DNA of 64,000 nucleotides from Bacteroidia bacterium (GTDB lineage: Bacteria; Bacteroidota; Bacteroidia; SXHM01). Shown here piece by piece: positions 1-9,024 of this stretch (position 1 is the stretch's first letter; the number at the start of each line of letters is the position of its first letter). Location: contig JAJVIC010000009.1 in NCBI GenBank assembly GCA_022072225.1, positions 589,746-653,745 on the forward strand, read 5' to 3'. The notes beneath the pieces are model-generated. The model worked only from the letters and a program-made list of their open reading frames with translations. It did not search any database and had not been told where the DNA came from. The position numbers were made by a program, and so were the translations under genes.

Positions 1-1
1 C

Positions 2-1357
2 TTTAACCGCCAATGGAATTTGTATAACGAAGGTACTCCGCAACAGTACAACGGTACGCCCGGTGCCGATATGAAAGTAACGGAAGCATGGCTCATCACG
101 CAAGGTTCACCCGGTATTAAAGTCGGTATTCTCGATTCGGGCGTAGATACCTTACACGAAGATCTGATGCCGAACCTGCTTGCCGGTTACGATGCCTGCC
201 AGGACTCCACACAAAATACAAAAGGTTATCCAACTCCCAATTTTGATAATGACGGACACGGAACCTGTTGTGCCGGTATTGCTTGCGCTGTTGCTGACAA
301 TGGATTAGGCATTGCAGGCGTTGCCCCTGAATGCAAAATTGTTCCCGTGCGTGTATTTTACTACATCACTGTTGGAGTAGGGGGCGACCCCATTCCATGG
401 TCAACCAGCGAATTTTTTGTAAACGGTATCTCCTGGCAATGGCAGGTTGCAGATGTAGATGTCTCAAGCAACTCATGGGGAATAACCGATAATTTTCTTG
501 CACTTTTCCCGGGTCAGGATTCTATTGTAAACATTGCTATAAACGAAGCGGTAAACAACGGCAGAAAAGGAAAAGGCTTGCCTGTGCTGCACTCCAGTGG
601 CAACGATGGTTTAACCGACACTATTCCTATCTGGCCCGCTCGCACCGGTATTGTAATTTCAGTAAATGCTACCAGCATGTGTGATGAGTGGAAAAGCAAC
701 ACCTCTTGCGATAACGAAACCTGGTGGGGTGGCAACTGGGGCGATGGCTTGGATGTTTCTGCACCCGGAGTAAAAATTCCTGCAACCGATATGAACGGAA
801 CAAACGGTTTCAGCGCATCATCCAATTATTACAACACCTTTAACGGAACATCTTCTGCTTGCCCTAATGCAGCCGGTGTAATGGCACTGATGCTTTCCGT
901 TCGTCCTGAATTAACACAAGAACAGTCGCGTTTTATTTTAGAATCAACCTGCGATACTGTGGGAGGTTATGACTACAGTACTTCCGGTCCTTCAGGTCCA
1001 TGGAGCGAAGAACTTGGTCACGGACGCATCAATGCAAAGCGCGCAGTGGAGAAAGCCCGTGATTATGTAATTGTACCACCTTCATTGGAAATTGGTGCGT
1101 ATGTGTATTATGACGACACACAACAGAATACCTATTTACATTACAATGTTGCCAACGCAGGAAAAGTAGTAATTGAGTATTTTGATATAAACGGAGCAAA
1201 GGCATTACTGGTTGATGACGACAACCATGCGGCCGGACAATTCAATTTGCTGATAGAAAAAACAAGAAATGCTGCCGGCATTTTCATTGCACGCCTTCAG
1301 ATAAATGACCGTGAGCAGGTGCTCAAGTTCTTTATGCCTGCAAGCAAAACAGAATGA
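2..1357 (+). CDS. Secreted subtilisin-like serine protease (S8), T9SS cargo, 5' truncated
   Basis: A subtilase whose start lies left of the window; the frame is open from base 2, where a FNRQWNL stretch resembles the conserved region just before the S8 catalytic domain. Counting from the TTG at base 20, the catalytic triad is visible: Asp39 in GILDSG, His80 in NDGHGT and Ser278 in NGTSSA, with the oxyanion Asn in SSGNDG. About 90 residues after the protease domain form a beta-rich tail with the VVIEYFDINGA and GIFIARLQ patterns of a T9SS type A sorting domain, so the enzyme is probably exported and surface-attached or released. It is convergent with the next gene, 3 bases apart. Missing: signal peptide and any propeptide. 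The TTG at 20 is not the true start. Confidence 0.93.
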   Translation, partial: FNRQWNLYNEGTPQQYNGTPGADMKVTEAWLITQGSPGIKVGILDSGVDTLHEDLMPNLLAGYDACQDSTQNTKGYPTPNFDNDGHGTCCAGIACAVADNGLGIAGVAPECKIVPVRVFYYITVGVGGDPIPWSTSEFFVNGISWQWQVADVDVSSNSWGITDNFLALFPGQDSIVNIAINEAVNNGRKGKGLPVLHSSGNDGLTDTIPIWPARTGIVISVNATSMCDEWKSNTSCDNETWWGGNWGDGLDVSAPGVKIPATDMNGTNGFSASSNYYNTFNGTSSACPNAAGVMALMLSVRPELTQEQSRFILESTCDTVGGYDYSTSGPSGPWSEELGHGRINAKRAVEKARDYVIVPPSLEIGAYVYYDDTQQNTYLHYNVANAGKVVIEYFDINGAKALLVDDDNHAAGQFNLLIEKTRNAAGIFIARLQINDREQVLKFFMPASKTE

Positions 1358-1360
1358 TAA

Positions 1361-2332
1361 TTAATGTAATATGATTTTTCTGAGAACTGTGCTGTATCTC
1401 TTTGAATTAATTCTGCAATAATATATTCCCTTATTTAAATTATCCAATGATAAAGAAAAGGCTTTGTCTGTAATATTGTTAATAATATTTATCAGCATCC
1501 CATCTGAATTATATAGTTCAATTGAATAAGGTGTAAATTCAGATTGGATTTTAATAGCTGAAAAAGTCGGATTTGGATATATTTTTACTGAGATAGCGTT
1601 ATCTTCCTGAATTGAAGTTGTGAGAAGTTGAAGCAGGTTTTCAATTTCTTGTTCTAATCTTCCATTAGGCTCACCCACCCAGCCTTCCTTGTAAAAAACT
1701 GTTCCATTAGGTTTTATTAAATAGGCATTGTTTGCCGCAGGACCAAAATGGTTCCACCAAGTGTTACACGGATCATCTAATAAAACAGGAAACAACACAT
1801 TTCTTTCAGCTAATAAGGTGTCAACCATTTTTTTCCTATCTTCATAGGTATGATGCTGTGGATAAAAAATGTTTTCATAAATGTTTTGCTCAGGAACAAA
1901 CACTGAACCTGTGTAAGGACATATTTCAGGAGGCTTTGGATGTGCTTCTATTGTATAAACTAAATAGATATTTATGTAATTGCTATATTGCAAAACCAGA
2001 TTGTTTATTAAGTCAATACTGTTTCTGAACTTGTCGCAAGTGTAGCTACCTGACACAATTAATAACGGTTTATTTTGATTTAACATTGATGATATATCAA
2101 TATTTTCTCCATTTGGTGATTGGAGTACAATATTGTTAATAGTGTCGTTAATCTTGTAGCCTGAAAAGTTAAATGTATGAGTTGTGTCTATATAAACATC
2201 AAAATCACAGATAGTGTCGGTTGCAATAGGATTAAGAATTTGCTCAAGTCCAGGTTTAAGATACGATTGAGATCGCCCTTCAATAACTATAAAGAGTATA
2301 ATAACATAAACGATCAATGGCTTAATTTTCAT
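1361..2332 (-). CDS. Secreted iodothyronine deiodinase-like thioredoxin-fold protein with T9SS sorting domain
   Basis: 323 residues. Residues 1-22 form a signal peptide (cleavage near RSQS). Residues 60-215 have a thioredoxin-like pattern close to the deiodinase family: LLIVSGSYTC with a single Cys99 at the position used by selenocysteine in animal deiodinases, then VYTIEAHP (Glu129, His131), matching the family EAHP segment, and later NAYLIKPNGTVFYKEGW, typical of thioredoxin-fold ends. Residues 245-323 are a T9SS type A sorting domain (VKIYPNPTF, GIYYCRI). Bacterial members usually have Cys and an unproven substrate; a thiol or peroxide redox role outside the cell is inference. Codon use is more AT-rich than the neighbours. 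It could equally be called an AhpC/TSA-like redoxin. Confidence 0.75.
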   Translation of the reverse strand: MKIKPLIVYVIILFIVIEGRSQSYLKPGLEQILNPIATDTICDFDVYIDTTHTFNFSGYKINDTINNIVLQSPNGENIDISSMLNQNKPLLIVSGSYTCDKFRNSIDLINNLVLQYSNYINIYLVYTIEAHPKPPEICPYTGSVFVPEQNIYENIFYPQHHTYEDRKKMVDTLLAERNVLFPVLLDDPCNTWWNHFGPAANNAYLIKPNGTVFYKEGWVGEPNGRLEQEIENLLQLLTTSIQEDNAISVKIYPNPTFSAIKIQSEFTPYSIELYNSDGMLINIINNITDKAFSLSLDNLNKGIYYCRINSKRYSTVLRKIILH

Positions 2333-2443
2333 TCAATTTTAATTTAAATAGAACTTTCTAGTGCAATGTTATATCAATAGAATCTTAAAGGCTAAAGTAT
2401 TCTTTGAAAGCTATAATTACTCCGATAGGTGGTAAATGTTTTT

Positions 2444-2451
2444 TAGATTTG
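2444..2451 (+). promoter_or_regulatory. Bacteroidota -7 promoter element (TAnnTTTG)
   Basis: The sequence TAGATTTG matches the Bacteroidota -7 consensus TAnnTTTG. Only seven bases separate it from the ATG at 2459, so the transcript would have almost no leader. No convincing -33 TTTG lies at the usual spacing. It would drive the seven-gene operon 2459-9018. Confidence 0.5.
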
Positions 2452-2458
2452 TAAAAAA

Positions 2459-2890
2459 ATGAGGCTAATAACTCCGATAATACTAATACTTTGTTCTTGT
2501 TTGCTTTTTACCTCCTGCAGCAAGAACAATAACAACAACAGCAACATTCCTTATGTGCCGGTAAATATTGACATCTATCCGGCTAATCCATTATATATTA
2601 ATCTGAATGTGGATGGCGGCTGGATTTACCTCACAGGAGGTTCGCGTGGTATAGTTGTATACCGCCTTTCGCAGGGCGAATACTATGCCTACGATCGCCA
2701 TTGCACCTATCAACCGCTTGATGCCTGCGGAAAAGTAAAAATGGATACCGATAATATTACCTTGGTTGACACTTGCTGCGGCTCAAAATTCATTGTGGTA
2801 GATGGCTCGGTAATCAATGGTCCTGCAGGATTACCCTTGCAACGCTACCAAACTCATTATGACGGCACAACCCTTCACATTACCAATTAA
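2459..2890 (+). CDS. Rieske-like lipoprotein with altered cluster ligands
   Basis: 143 residues with a lipoprotein signal (lipobox FTSC, Cys20-21 region) followed by an Asn-rich linker. The rest follows the Rieske [2Fe-2S] fold: VVYRLSQGEYYAYDRHC, then CCGSKFIVVDG and GPAGLPLQRY, which are the usual landmarks around the second ligand pair and the end of the domain. The canonical C-x-H and C-x2-H ligand pairs are not intact: the first site reads DRHCTYQP and the second DTCCGSKF. Many Bacteroidota lipoproteins have this degenerate form; cluster binding is therefore doubtful. It is first in a tight operon, one base before the TPR lipoprotein, and probably sits on the periplasmic face of a membrane. 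Confidence 0.75.
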   Translation: MRLITPIILILCSCLLFTSCSKNNNNNSNIPYVPVNIDIYPANPLYINLNVDGGWIYLTGGSRGIVVYRLSQGEYYAYDRHCTYQPLDACGKVKMDTDNITLVDTCCGSKFIVVDGSVINGPAGLPLQRYQTHYDGTTLHITN

Positions 2891-2891
2891 A

Positions 2892-3509
2892 ATGAGGCTC
2901 ATTGTATTTTTCTTTCTTTCGCTTTTTCTGGTTTCGTGCGGCAATAAAGAAAAAGGCAATTACTCAAAAGCTCTTGCAGCTATTGACAGTGCCAACTATG
3001 AAAACGCTGTTCAGTATCTGAACACAGCCATTAAAGAAAAAGAGCAAGATACCACCCTTGCACAGTTGTTTTTTTTGCGCGGACAGGTTTATGAAAAATC
3101 AGGACAACTTGATTTGGCATTGAATGATTATGCCGAAGCGCTGAAACAGAATTCCGAAAACATTGAGGCGCTTGTTAAAGCAGGAAATATTTATAACCTG
3201 CTGAGTAATTACAGTGATGCGTTAAAGAGTTACAACCGTGCACTTGAAATAGATGCAGACAATACCGACTTGCTGATTAAACGGGCTGATATATTAACTG
3301 CTACCGACCGCGATTCACTTGCTTTTGCAGACTTTGAAAAAGTAATTTCCATTGAGCCTGAAAACGATTATGCCATTATGAGCCGCGCTCTGATTTATCA
3401 ACGCTTCAAAGAGCCGGAAAAATGTTGTGCCGACCTTGAAAAAGCGGCATCGCTTGGTAACGAAACCGCGGCAGAATTTTTACACAGCATGTGCGGAAAG
3501 CAAAAATAA
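2892..3509 (+). CDS. TPR-repeat lipoprotein
   Basis: 205 residues. The ATG at 2892 is chosen over an upstream in-frame TTG-type start at 2817 because it begins a clean lipoprotein signal (MRLIVFFFLSLFLVSC, lipobox LVSC) and starts one base after the previous stop. Four to five tetratricopeptide repeats follow (for example NYENAVQYLNTAIKEK, AQLFFLRGQVYEKSGQLDLA, ALVKAGNIYNLLSNYSDALK), ending in a Sel1-like DLEKAASLGNETAA. TPRs build protein-protein interaction scaffolds; the partner is unknown. Its place between envelope genes suggests a periplasmic scaffold role, which is inference. Confidence 0.85.
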   Translation: MRLIVFFFLSLFLVSCGNKEKGNYSKALAAIDSANYENAVQYLNTAIKEKEQDTTLAQLFFLRGQVYEKSGQLDLALNDYAEALKQNSENIEALVKAGNIYNLLSNYSDALKSYNRALEIDADNTDLLIKRADILTATDRDSLAFADFEKVISIEPENDYAIMSRALIYQRFKEPEKCCADLEKAASLGNETAAEFLHSMCGKQK

Positions 3510-3512
3510 AGC

Positions 3513-4616
3513 ATGGGTAATCTTTTCAATAACGCGCTTGACAATGCCATAACCGTTTGCTGGCGTTTACTGGAGCTGCCTTTGTTTGTGCTGCTTTCGG
3601 TGTTGATGTTGTTTTTTCTTACCTTGTGGTTGGCTATAAAAAAACGTTACGAGAAAAAGAATAAGAATCCTAAAACAGCAATCATAGTTGTTCTCGTAGC
3701 GTTTTTTCTGCTTGCGCTTGCGCTTATTGCCGATGTTAAAATTATTTCAACCCTGAACGAGGTGCGTGAGTTGCGCTCACAACTTTTGCTGAAACAAAAA
3801 AGCAACTCTTCTTCTGCCACCGATAACCTTACAAGCAGCTACGACATTGCTGCTCTCGACAAAGCTCTTACTGAAAAGTTTGGCGAACTTGAAATCGTTT
3901 CAAAACCTGAATATAAGTCGGTTGACTTTATGGTTTTGAAAATCAATGAACCATTAACGCACATTTATATTTCAGTGATTGATTTAACCGATAAAAATCT
4001 GGAAGTAGTAATTACTCCCGTACTAACTGAAAAATGGCTGACCAGCGCATTCGCAAAACAAAATAACTGTGTGGTGGCAATTAATGGTGAGGCAGGTATG
4101 AATCCCCGTCAGGGCTGCGGTTTTGGCGAGTGGATTGGCAATTGGATTGTGAAAGGTAAATCGGTGTTGCTGATGGATAATGACAAGCGACCTTTTCTTT
4201 CGTTTGATAAAAATAATCACGCAAAATATTTCCGTGAGGAACTGGTGGATAAAACAGTAACCGATGAAAAATACAACACCATTTGGGGTCGGTTTGATAT
4301 TATCCTTGCCGGTAAAAATCTTGAGCGCGAGCCCGGATGGCAGCAACCGCGTACCATTATGGGAATTGATAAAGAAGGCAGCAAACTTTTTCTCATGGTG
4401 GTTGATGGTCGCCAACCTGCCTACAGCATGGGAATTGGACTAAAAGAAGCCGCAGACATTTTGTTGACATTGGGCTGTTACGAAGCTATGTCGTGCGACC
4501 AGGGAGGCTCTGCCTGTATGTATTTGAAAAGTGCAGATGGTATTGTTTCCCGCCCAAGCGATGACGGCAGAGAGCGTTTTACCTACAATCATTTCGGCAT
4601 AAAATTTAATGAATGA
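3513..4616 (+). CDS. Membrane-anchored phosphodiester glycosidase-like protein (NAGPA / DUF2233)
   Basis: 367 residues. Two transmembrane helices (about 20-42 and 55-75) are followed by a short coiled segment (EVRELRSQLLLKQK) and a catalytic-type domain from about residue 125. That domain has the NAGPA/DUF2233 landmarks: VVAINGEAG, PRTIMGIDKEGSKLFLMVVDGR, and the SCDQGGSACMYL block that closes the family. Relatives cleave sugar-phosphodiester bonds (mammalian uncovering enzyme) or take part in exopolysaccharide metabolism (YvqG-type proteins). The gene starts 3 bases after the TPR lipoprotein and its stop overlaps the start of the CotH-like gene (ATGA), so translational coupling is likely. 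The substrate is unknown. Confidence 0.82.
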   Translation: MGNLFNNALDNAITVCWRLLELPLFVLLSVLMLFFLTLWLAIKKRYEKKNKNPKTAIIVVLVAFFLLALALIADVKIISTLNEVRELRSQLLLKQKSNSSSATDNLTSSYDIAALDKALTEKFGELEIVSKPEYKSVDFMVLKINEPLTHIYISVIDLTDKNLEVVITPVLTEKWLTSAFAKQNNCVVAINGEAGMNPRQGCGFGEWIGNWIVKGKSVLLMDNDKRPFLSFDKNNHAKYFREELVDKTVTDEKYNTIWGRFDIILAGKNLEREPGWQQPRTIMGIDKEGSKLFLMVVDGRQPAYSMGIGLKEAADILLTLGCYEAMSCDQGGSACMYLKSADGIVSRPSDDGRERFTYNHFGIKFNE

Positions 4617-5881
4617 AATACAGGTCTCTGTTGTTTTCATTGTCTGTTATTTTGCTAATCCTATCGTCCTGTTCTGAAAATAATAATGGTATTTCTTCTG
4701 TTTCTATTGAAACCGACATTTCAAAATTAAATACCGAAAAAAAAACTCCCTGCACTGTTTCTTACACCAATCCGCAAGGTAAAAGTGTGTTTCAGAAAAT
4801 GGAAGCAGGTATAATGTATAAAGGAAATCAGAGTCTTGCATTTGATAAGAAATCTTTTTCCATTGAGTTGAGTGACAAAGTGAGTTTGGAACAGATGGAT
4901 GCGGATGATGACTGGAAGCTGAACGCATCCTACATTGACAAAACGTTTTTGCGTAATAAAATCAGCTATGACTTATATCGGGTTTTCAGTGAAGGAAATA
5001 TCGCGCCAACGGTTTCGTGGGTTGAGGTTTTTCTTAATAAAAGTTATCATGGCTTATATATTTTAACCGACAGAATGGATGCTAAACGATTGGGTTTAGA
5101 TACAAAAGATACGGCTGCCGTATTGTTTAAAGCCGCTCCCATCAGTCAGTTGCCTTCTGCTCTTGATTCGGTTCAGCGCGGTTATGCCGATTATGTAATG
5201 ACTGCTGAACGCTGGAGTTCATGGTCTGAAAAAGGGAAAAAAGAATTTGCTGCAGATATTTATTTCAACCAGCGTTTTCCGAAGTTTGCTGCCGTAAACA
5301 AGCATTTTGTTATTTATGAAATTAACGAACTGCTGCATAATTCGCCCGACAGCATTTTTGCTTCTGAAAAAAACGGAATAGACTCGCTTTTTGACATAGA
5401 AAACATAATTGACTTTCATTTACTTTTACTTGTAACCAATAACGGTGATGGCGTAGTGAATAACAATTATCTTTATCGTCAGAATATAAATACGCCTTAT
5501 AAGATTTGCCCTTACGATTTCGACCACAGTTTCGGACGCGATGGTGATGGCGAACCTAATCCGGCCAATTTTATTGAATTCAAAAGAAATAAGTTGCTAA
5601 GCAGATTGATTGAAACCAACGCCTTTAATTACAAAAACCGATTAAAAGAAAAGTTTTTTCGATTGAAGAATGAAAATATACTTACTCCTGAAAACATTAT
5701 TTCCATGATTGAACAAAATGCTGTCCTGATAAAGCCTTATGCACTGAAAGATGCAGGAAAATGGAAATATGAAGAACATAAATATTTTCAGAATACAGAC
5801 TTTGACCAAGAAATTGTGTTAATGAAAATATGGGTTAAACAACACCTGCCCAAGGTGGAAAAATATATCAACGAGTTATGA
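4613..5881 (+). CDS. CotH kinase-like lipoprotein
   Basis: 422 residues with a lipoprotein signal ending LSSCSE. The CotH fold is indicated by FLRNKISYDLYR, VEVFLNKSYHGLYILTDRMD and the metal/ATP motif ICPYDFDHSFG, with DFD around residue 303. CotH proteins are atypical protein kinases first known from Bacillus spore coats; in Bacteroidota they are common secreted lipoproteins with undefined targets. The stop overlaps the start of hldD (ATGA at 5878). A secreted kinase beside a phosphodiester glycosidase is noteworthy. Function as a kinase is inferred from family motifs only. Confidence 0.85.
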   Translation: MKYRSLLFSLSVILLILSSCSENNNGISSVSIETDISKLNTEKKTPCTVSYTNPQGKSVFQKMEAGIMYKGNQSLAFDKKSFSIELSDKVSLEQMDADDDWKLNASYIDKTFLRNKISYDLYRVFSEGNIAPTVSWVEVFLNKSYHGLYILTDRMDAKRLGLDTKDTAAVLFKAAPISQLPSALDSVQRGYADYVMTAERWSSWSEKGKKEFAADIYFNQRFPKFAAVNKHFVIYEINELLHNSPDSIFASEKNGIDSLFDIENIIDFHLLLLVTNNGDGVVNNNYLYRQNINTPYKICPYDFDHSFGRDGDGEPNPANFIEFKRNKLLSRLIETNAFNYKNRLKEKFFRLKNENILTPENIISMIEQNAVLIKPYALKDAGKWKYEEHKYFQNTDFDQEIVLMKIWVKQHLPKVEKYINEL

Positions 5882-6843
5882 TTATTGTTACAGGAGCGGC
5901 AGGTTTTATCGGCAGCTGTTTGATTGGAAAGCTTAACAGCGAAGAATACTATGATATAGTTGCAGTTGATGATTTTTCAAACGGGCAGAAGAATAAAAAT
6001 CTGGAAGGCAAGAGAATATCTGCCCGCGTTGAACGAAAGGTATTTCCCGGCTGGCTGAAAGAAAACCATCGCTTTGTTCAGTTTGTGTTTCATCTTGGCG
6101 CGCGCACCGATACTGCCGAATTTGATAAAACTGTTTTTGATGAACTCAATCTCAATTACTCAAAAGAGGTTTGGAACAGTTGTGTTGAGTTTGGCTTGCC
6201 ATTGGTATATGCTTCTTCGGCTGCTACTTATGGTTTAGGCGAACTTGGTTTTGCTGATAACGAGGAAACTATTCCCAATCTTAAACCGCTTAATCCTTAC
6301 GGAGATTCTAAAAATGATTTTGATAAATGGGTTTTGTTGCAGAAAAGGAAGCCGTTTTTTTGGGCAGGTCTGAAGTTTTTCAACGTTTACGGTCCTAATG
6401 AATATCATAAAGGACGTATGGCTTCGGTTATTTTTCATACGTTCAATTCTGTAAAACACAATGGCAAAATGAAGTTGTTTCGCTCACACAACGCCAACTA
6501 CAAAGACGGAGAACAGTTGCGTGATTTTATTTATGTGAAAGATGTGTGTGCTGTATGCATTCATTTTATGCTTAACAGAAAACACAGTGGTATCTATAAT
6601 CTCGGAACAGGTAAAGCGCGCACATTTCTTGCATTGGCGCAAAATGTTTTCAGGGCATTAGAAGCGGAGGAAAATATTGAGTTTATTGACACTCCTGAAG
6701 ATATTCGCGACAAGTATCAGTACTTTACTGAAGCCCCAATGCAGAAACTTCGTGCTGCGGGATACAACAAAGAATTTACCACATTGGAAAACGGAATTAG
6801 CGATTACATCAAAAATTACCTTATTGCGCAGAAATATTTATAA
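5878..6843 (+). CDS. hldD: ADP-L-glycero-D-manno-heptose 6-epimerase
   Basis: 321 residues, close to the family length of about 310. The NAD(P)-binding GxxGxxG is seen at residues 6-12 (TGAAGFIG), the catalytic YxxxK as YGDSK, and the HldD signature as NVYGPNEYHKGRMASV, which separates it from general sugar epimerases. It makes the L-glycero heptose precursor of the lipopolysaccharide inner core in the cytoplasm. The gene overlaps the CotH-like gene by 4 bases. Other hld/gmh genes are not in the window. Confidence 0.9.
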   Translation: MIIVTGAAGFIGSCLIGKLNSEEYYDIVAVDDFSNGQKNKNLEGKRISARVERKVFPGWLKENHRFVQFVFHLGARTDTAEFDKTVFDELNLNYSKEVWNSCVEFGLPLVYASSAATYGLGELGFADNEETIPNLKPLNPYGDSKNDFDKWVLLQKRKPFFWAGLKFFNVYGPNEYHKGRMASVIFHTFNSVKHNGKMKLFRSHNANYKDGEQLRDFIYVKDVCAVCIHFMLNRKHSGIYNLGTGKARTFLALAQNVFRALEAEENIEFIDTPEDIRDKYQYFTEAPMQKLRAAGYNKEFTTLENGISDYIKNYLIAQKYL

Positions 6844-6867
6844 CCTTTACGTTCTCGTAATTACAAC

Positions 6868-8574
6868 TTGAATAATACCTCCCGCATATATGCCATTATA
6901 GCAGTTGTGCTATCACTACTCTTTATCATTTGGAGTGTTACGTTAATCCGCTCTGTTAAAATTCAGCGCGATGATGTTTCAAATCACGTAGCTGCCATTA
7001 CACAAATAAGTTCGGTAAACCATGCTATTCTTGAGTTGCAGACCATTTACCTTGAAGATAAATACCGTACTAACAGCAACTGGGTTTCGGGATTGGAAAC
7101 CTATACCCGAACAGTAAATAATTTCAGGGAAAGAAACAGCAACTCGCCTGAAATGGCCAATTATATTTATGCTTTAGATTCTATCGTGCGCAGAGCCGTG
7201 GTTATTCACACATCTATTTACAGTGGTGAAATTAAATCAGAGGCAGAACTTAACCAGTTGGAGACCGAGTTTAAAAGTGAATTGAATGAAGCGCTGGAAC
7301 TGAACGAAAACACTACCGCAGCAATCAGATTGAAACTGGCAAAATTTTCTGACCAGCTTGCGTGGAAATGGACATGGCTGAATGTATTGGTAATGTTTTC
7401 ATGTATTCTGGCCATTGTACTTTCTGTAGTGAGTATTTTGAACAGCATCAACTACCAGAAGCGTAAAAAAGCAATGATAGCGTTGCGCGCAGAAAAAGAT
7501 AAAGCCCAAAGTTACCTCGATATGGCAGGGTCTATTCTTGTTGTGATTGATCGCAGTCAGCGTATCAGTATGCTGAATAAAAAAGGATTGGAACTTTTAG
7601 GATTAACACACGAAGAAGAGGTGATAGGCAGAAATGCGTTTGATTATTTTGCCTCAAAAAGCGAACGCGAAGCGTTGAAAGAAGGCTTTAAAAAGGTAAT
7701 AAACGGTGAAGTTCAATTGGTAGAATATTATGAACGCAGGGTAGTTTCAAAAAGCGGTGAAGAGCGCGTTGTAGGTTGGCACAATAGCTTACTCGAAGAT
7801 ATGAGCGGAAGAATAATTGGCGTGTTAAGCTCAGGAGATGATATAACTGAAAAGAAATTCCGTGAAAAAGCGTTGAAAGAAACAGTAATAAAACTGGAGA
7901 AATCAAACGAACAGCTGGAAGGCTTTGCCTATATGGCAACACACGATTTACGGGCACCGGTTGCCAACCTGATGGCCTTGCTTAATCTTTACAACAAGGA
8001 AAAACCGGAAGACGAAGAAAATAAATTCATCTTCCAGAAGTTTGAGGAAAGTGTGAAAAGTCTCAATAATACGCTGAGTGATTTGATTGATATTGTGGCG
8101 GTAAACAAAAACAAGTTTGATGAAAAGGTGGACATCAACATAGAAGAAACCCTTAAAGATATTGTGGAAAGCGTTAAAGAAGACATCAACAAATCAGGCA
8201 TTGAAGTGAAATATGATTTCAGTAAATGCAATGAAGTAAGTTATCCGGCTTCGCAGTTTCGCAGCATACTGCTCAATATGCTTACCAATGCCATAAAATA
8301 CCGTTCGCCCGATAAAAAGGCGGAAATACAAATTACCTCCTCAATAGAACCCGGTTTCATACGTTTGGATTTTGCCGACAACGGATTAGGTATTGACCTG
8401 AAAAAGTACGGCAATAAGTTGTTTCAAATGAATAAACGATTTCATGCAGGAACCGAGGGCAAAGGCATAGGGCTTTTTATTATAAAGTCGCAGGTGGAAG
8501 CAATGGGAGGTAAAGTGGGTATTGTAAGCGAGCCCGGAAAAGGAACAACTTTCAGTGTTTTTATAAAACTTTGA
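6868..8574 (+). CDS. Membrane histidine kinase with PAS domain
   Basis: 568 residues, beginning at a TTG because no ATG lies before the first membrane helix. Helix 1 is about residues 7-29 and helix 2 about 167-190, with a helical extracytoplasmic sensor between them like four-helix-bundle chemoreceptor sensors. A PAS domain with PAC end follows (about 215-335), a short coiled coil, then the kinase core: H-box FAYMATHDLRAPV with His359, N-box LLNMLTNAIKYRS, G1 DFADNGLGID and G2 GKGIGLFI. It is 24 bases downstream of hldD and 27 bases upstream of a lone receiver domain, its likely partner. The ligand is unknown. Confidence 0.9.
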   Translation: MNNTSRIYAIIAVVLSLLFIIWSVTLIRSVKIQRDDVSNHVAAITQISSVNHAILELQTIYLEDKYRTNSNWVSGLETYTRTVNNFRERNSNSPEMANYIYALDSIVRRAVVIHTSIYSGEIKSEAELNQLETEFKSELNEALELNENTTAAIRLKLAKFSDQLAWKWTWLNVLVMFSCILAIVLSVVSILNSINYQKRKKAMIALRAEKDKAQSYLDMAGSILVVIDRSQRISMLNKKGLELLGLTHEEEVIGRNAFDYFASKSEREALKEGFKKVINGEVQLVEYYERRVVSKSGEERVVGWHNSLLEDMSGRIIGVLSSGDDITEKKFREKALKETVIKLEKSNEQLEGFAYMATHDLRAPVANLMALLNLYNKEKPEDEENKFIFQKFEESVKSLNNTLSDLIDIVAVNKNKFDEKVDINIEETLKDIVESVKEDINKSGIEVKYDFSKCNEVSYPASQFRSILLNMLTNAIKYRSPDKKAEIQITSSIEPGFIRLDFADNGLGIDLKKYGNKLFQMNKRFHAGTEGKGIGLFIIKSQVEAMGGKVGIVSEPGKGTTFSVFIKL

Positions 8575-8601
8575 GAAAAATGTATAGCTTAGCCAAGCTA
8601 A

Positions 8602-9018
8602 ATGAAAAAGATTAAACACATAATGCTGGTGGACGATGATGATACCACCATTTATGTTACCCGCAGGTTTATTGAAAAAGCAGGTATTGCCGAAAAGGTA
8701 ACCAGTAAAAAGAGTGCGCAGGAGGCATTGGCTTATTTCTCGGACTTTGAAAAATACAAGAGCGACCCCGAAAACCAGATAGACCTTATTTTCTTAGACA
8801 TCAACATGCCGGTAATGGATGGCTTTGAATTTTTGGAAGAGTTTGAGAAACTAACCTTTGAGCCTGCCATTCAGAAAGTGAAAATAATTATGCTCACTTC
8901 TTCGGTATTTCATATCGACAAGTTTAAGTCGCAGAGTTTTCCTAATGTTATCAGCTATATCAGCAAACCGGTTTCAATTGACAGCCTGAAAGATATAGTT
9001 GAGCGGTATTTCAGTTAA
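8602..9018 (+). CDS. Single-domain response regulator (CheY-like)
   Basis: 138 residues, receiver domain only. Acidic pocket MLVDDDD at the N-terminus, phosphoacceptor Asp66 in FLDINMPVMDG, Thr/Ser switch in IIMLTSS and the conserved Lys in YISKPVS. It has no output domain, so it probably acts by protein contact. It follows a histidine kinase in the same operon and ends 6 bases before the convergent collagen-like gene. This receiver subtype commonly pairs with PAS kinases in Bacteroidota. Confidence 0.93.
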   Translation: MKKIKHIMLVDDDDTTIYVTRRFIEKAGIAEKVTSKKSAQEALAYFSDFEKYKSDPENQIDLIFLDINMPVMDGFEFLEEFEKLTFEPAIQKVKIIMLTSSVFHIDKFKSQSFPNVISYISKPVSIDSLKDIVERYFS

Positions 9019-9024
9019 TCTGCA

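Noticed and set aside
2817-2891. Upstream extension of the TPR lipoprotein
   Set aside because: It would overlap the previous gene and hide the lipoprotein signal that starts at 2892.
7688-8231. Minus-strand frames inside the histidine kinase gene
   Set aside because: No domain or start support; the plus-strand kinase motifs are complete.
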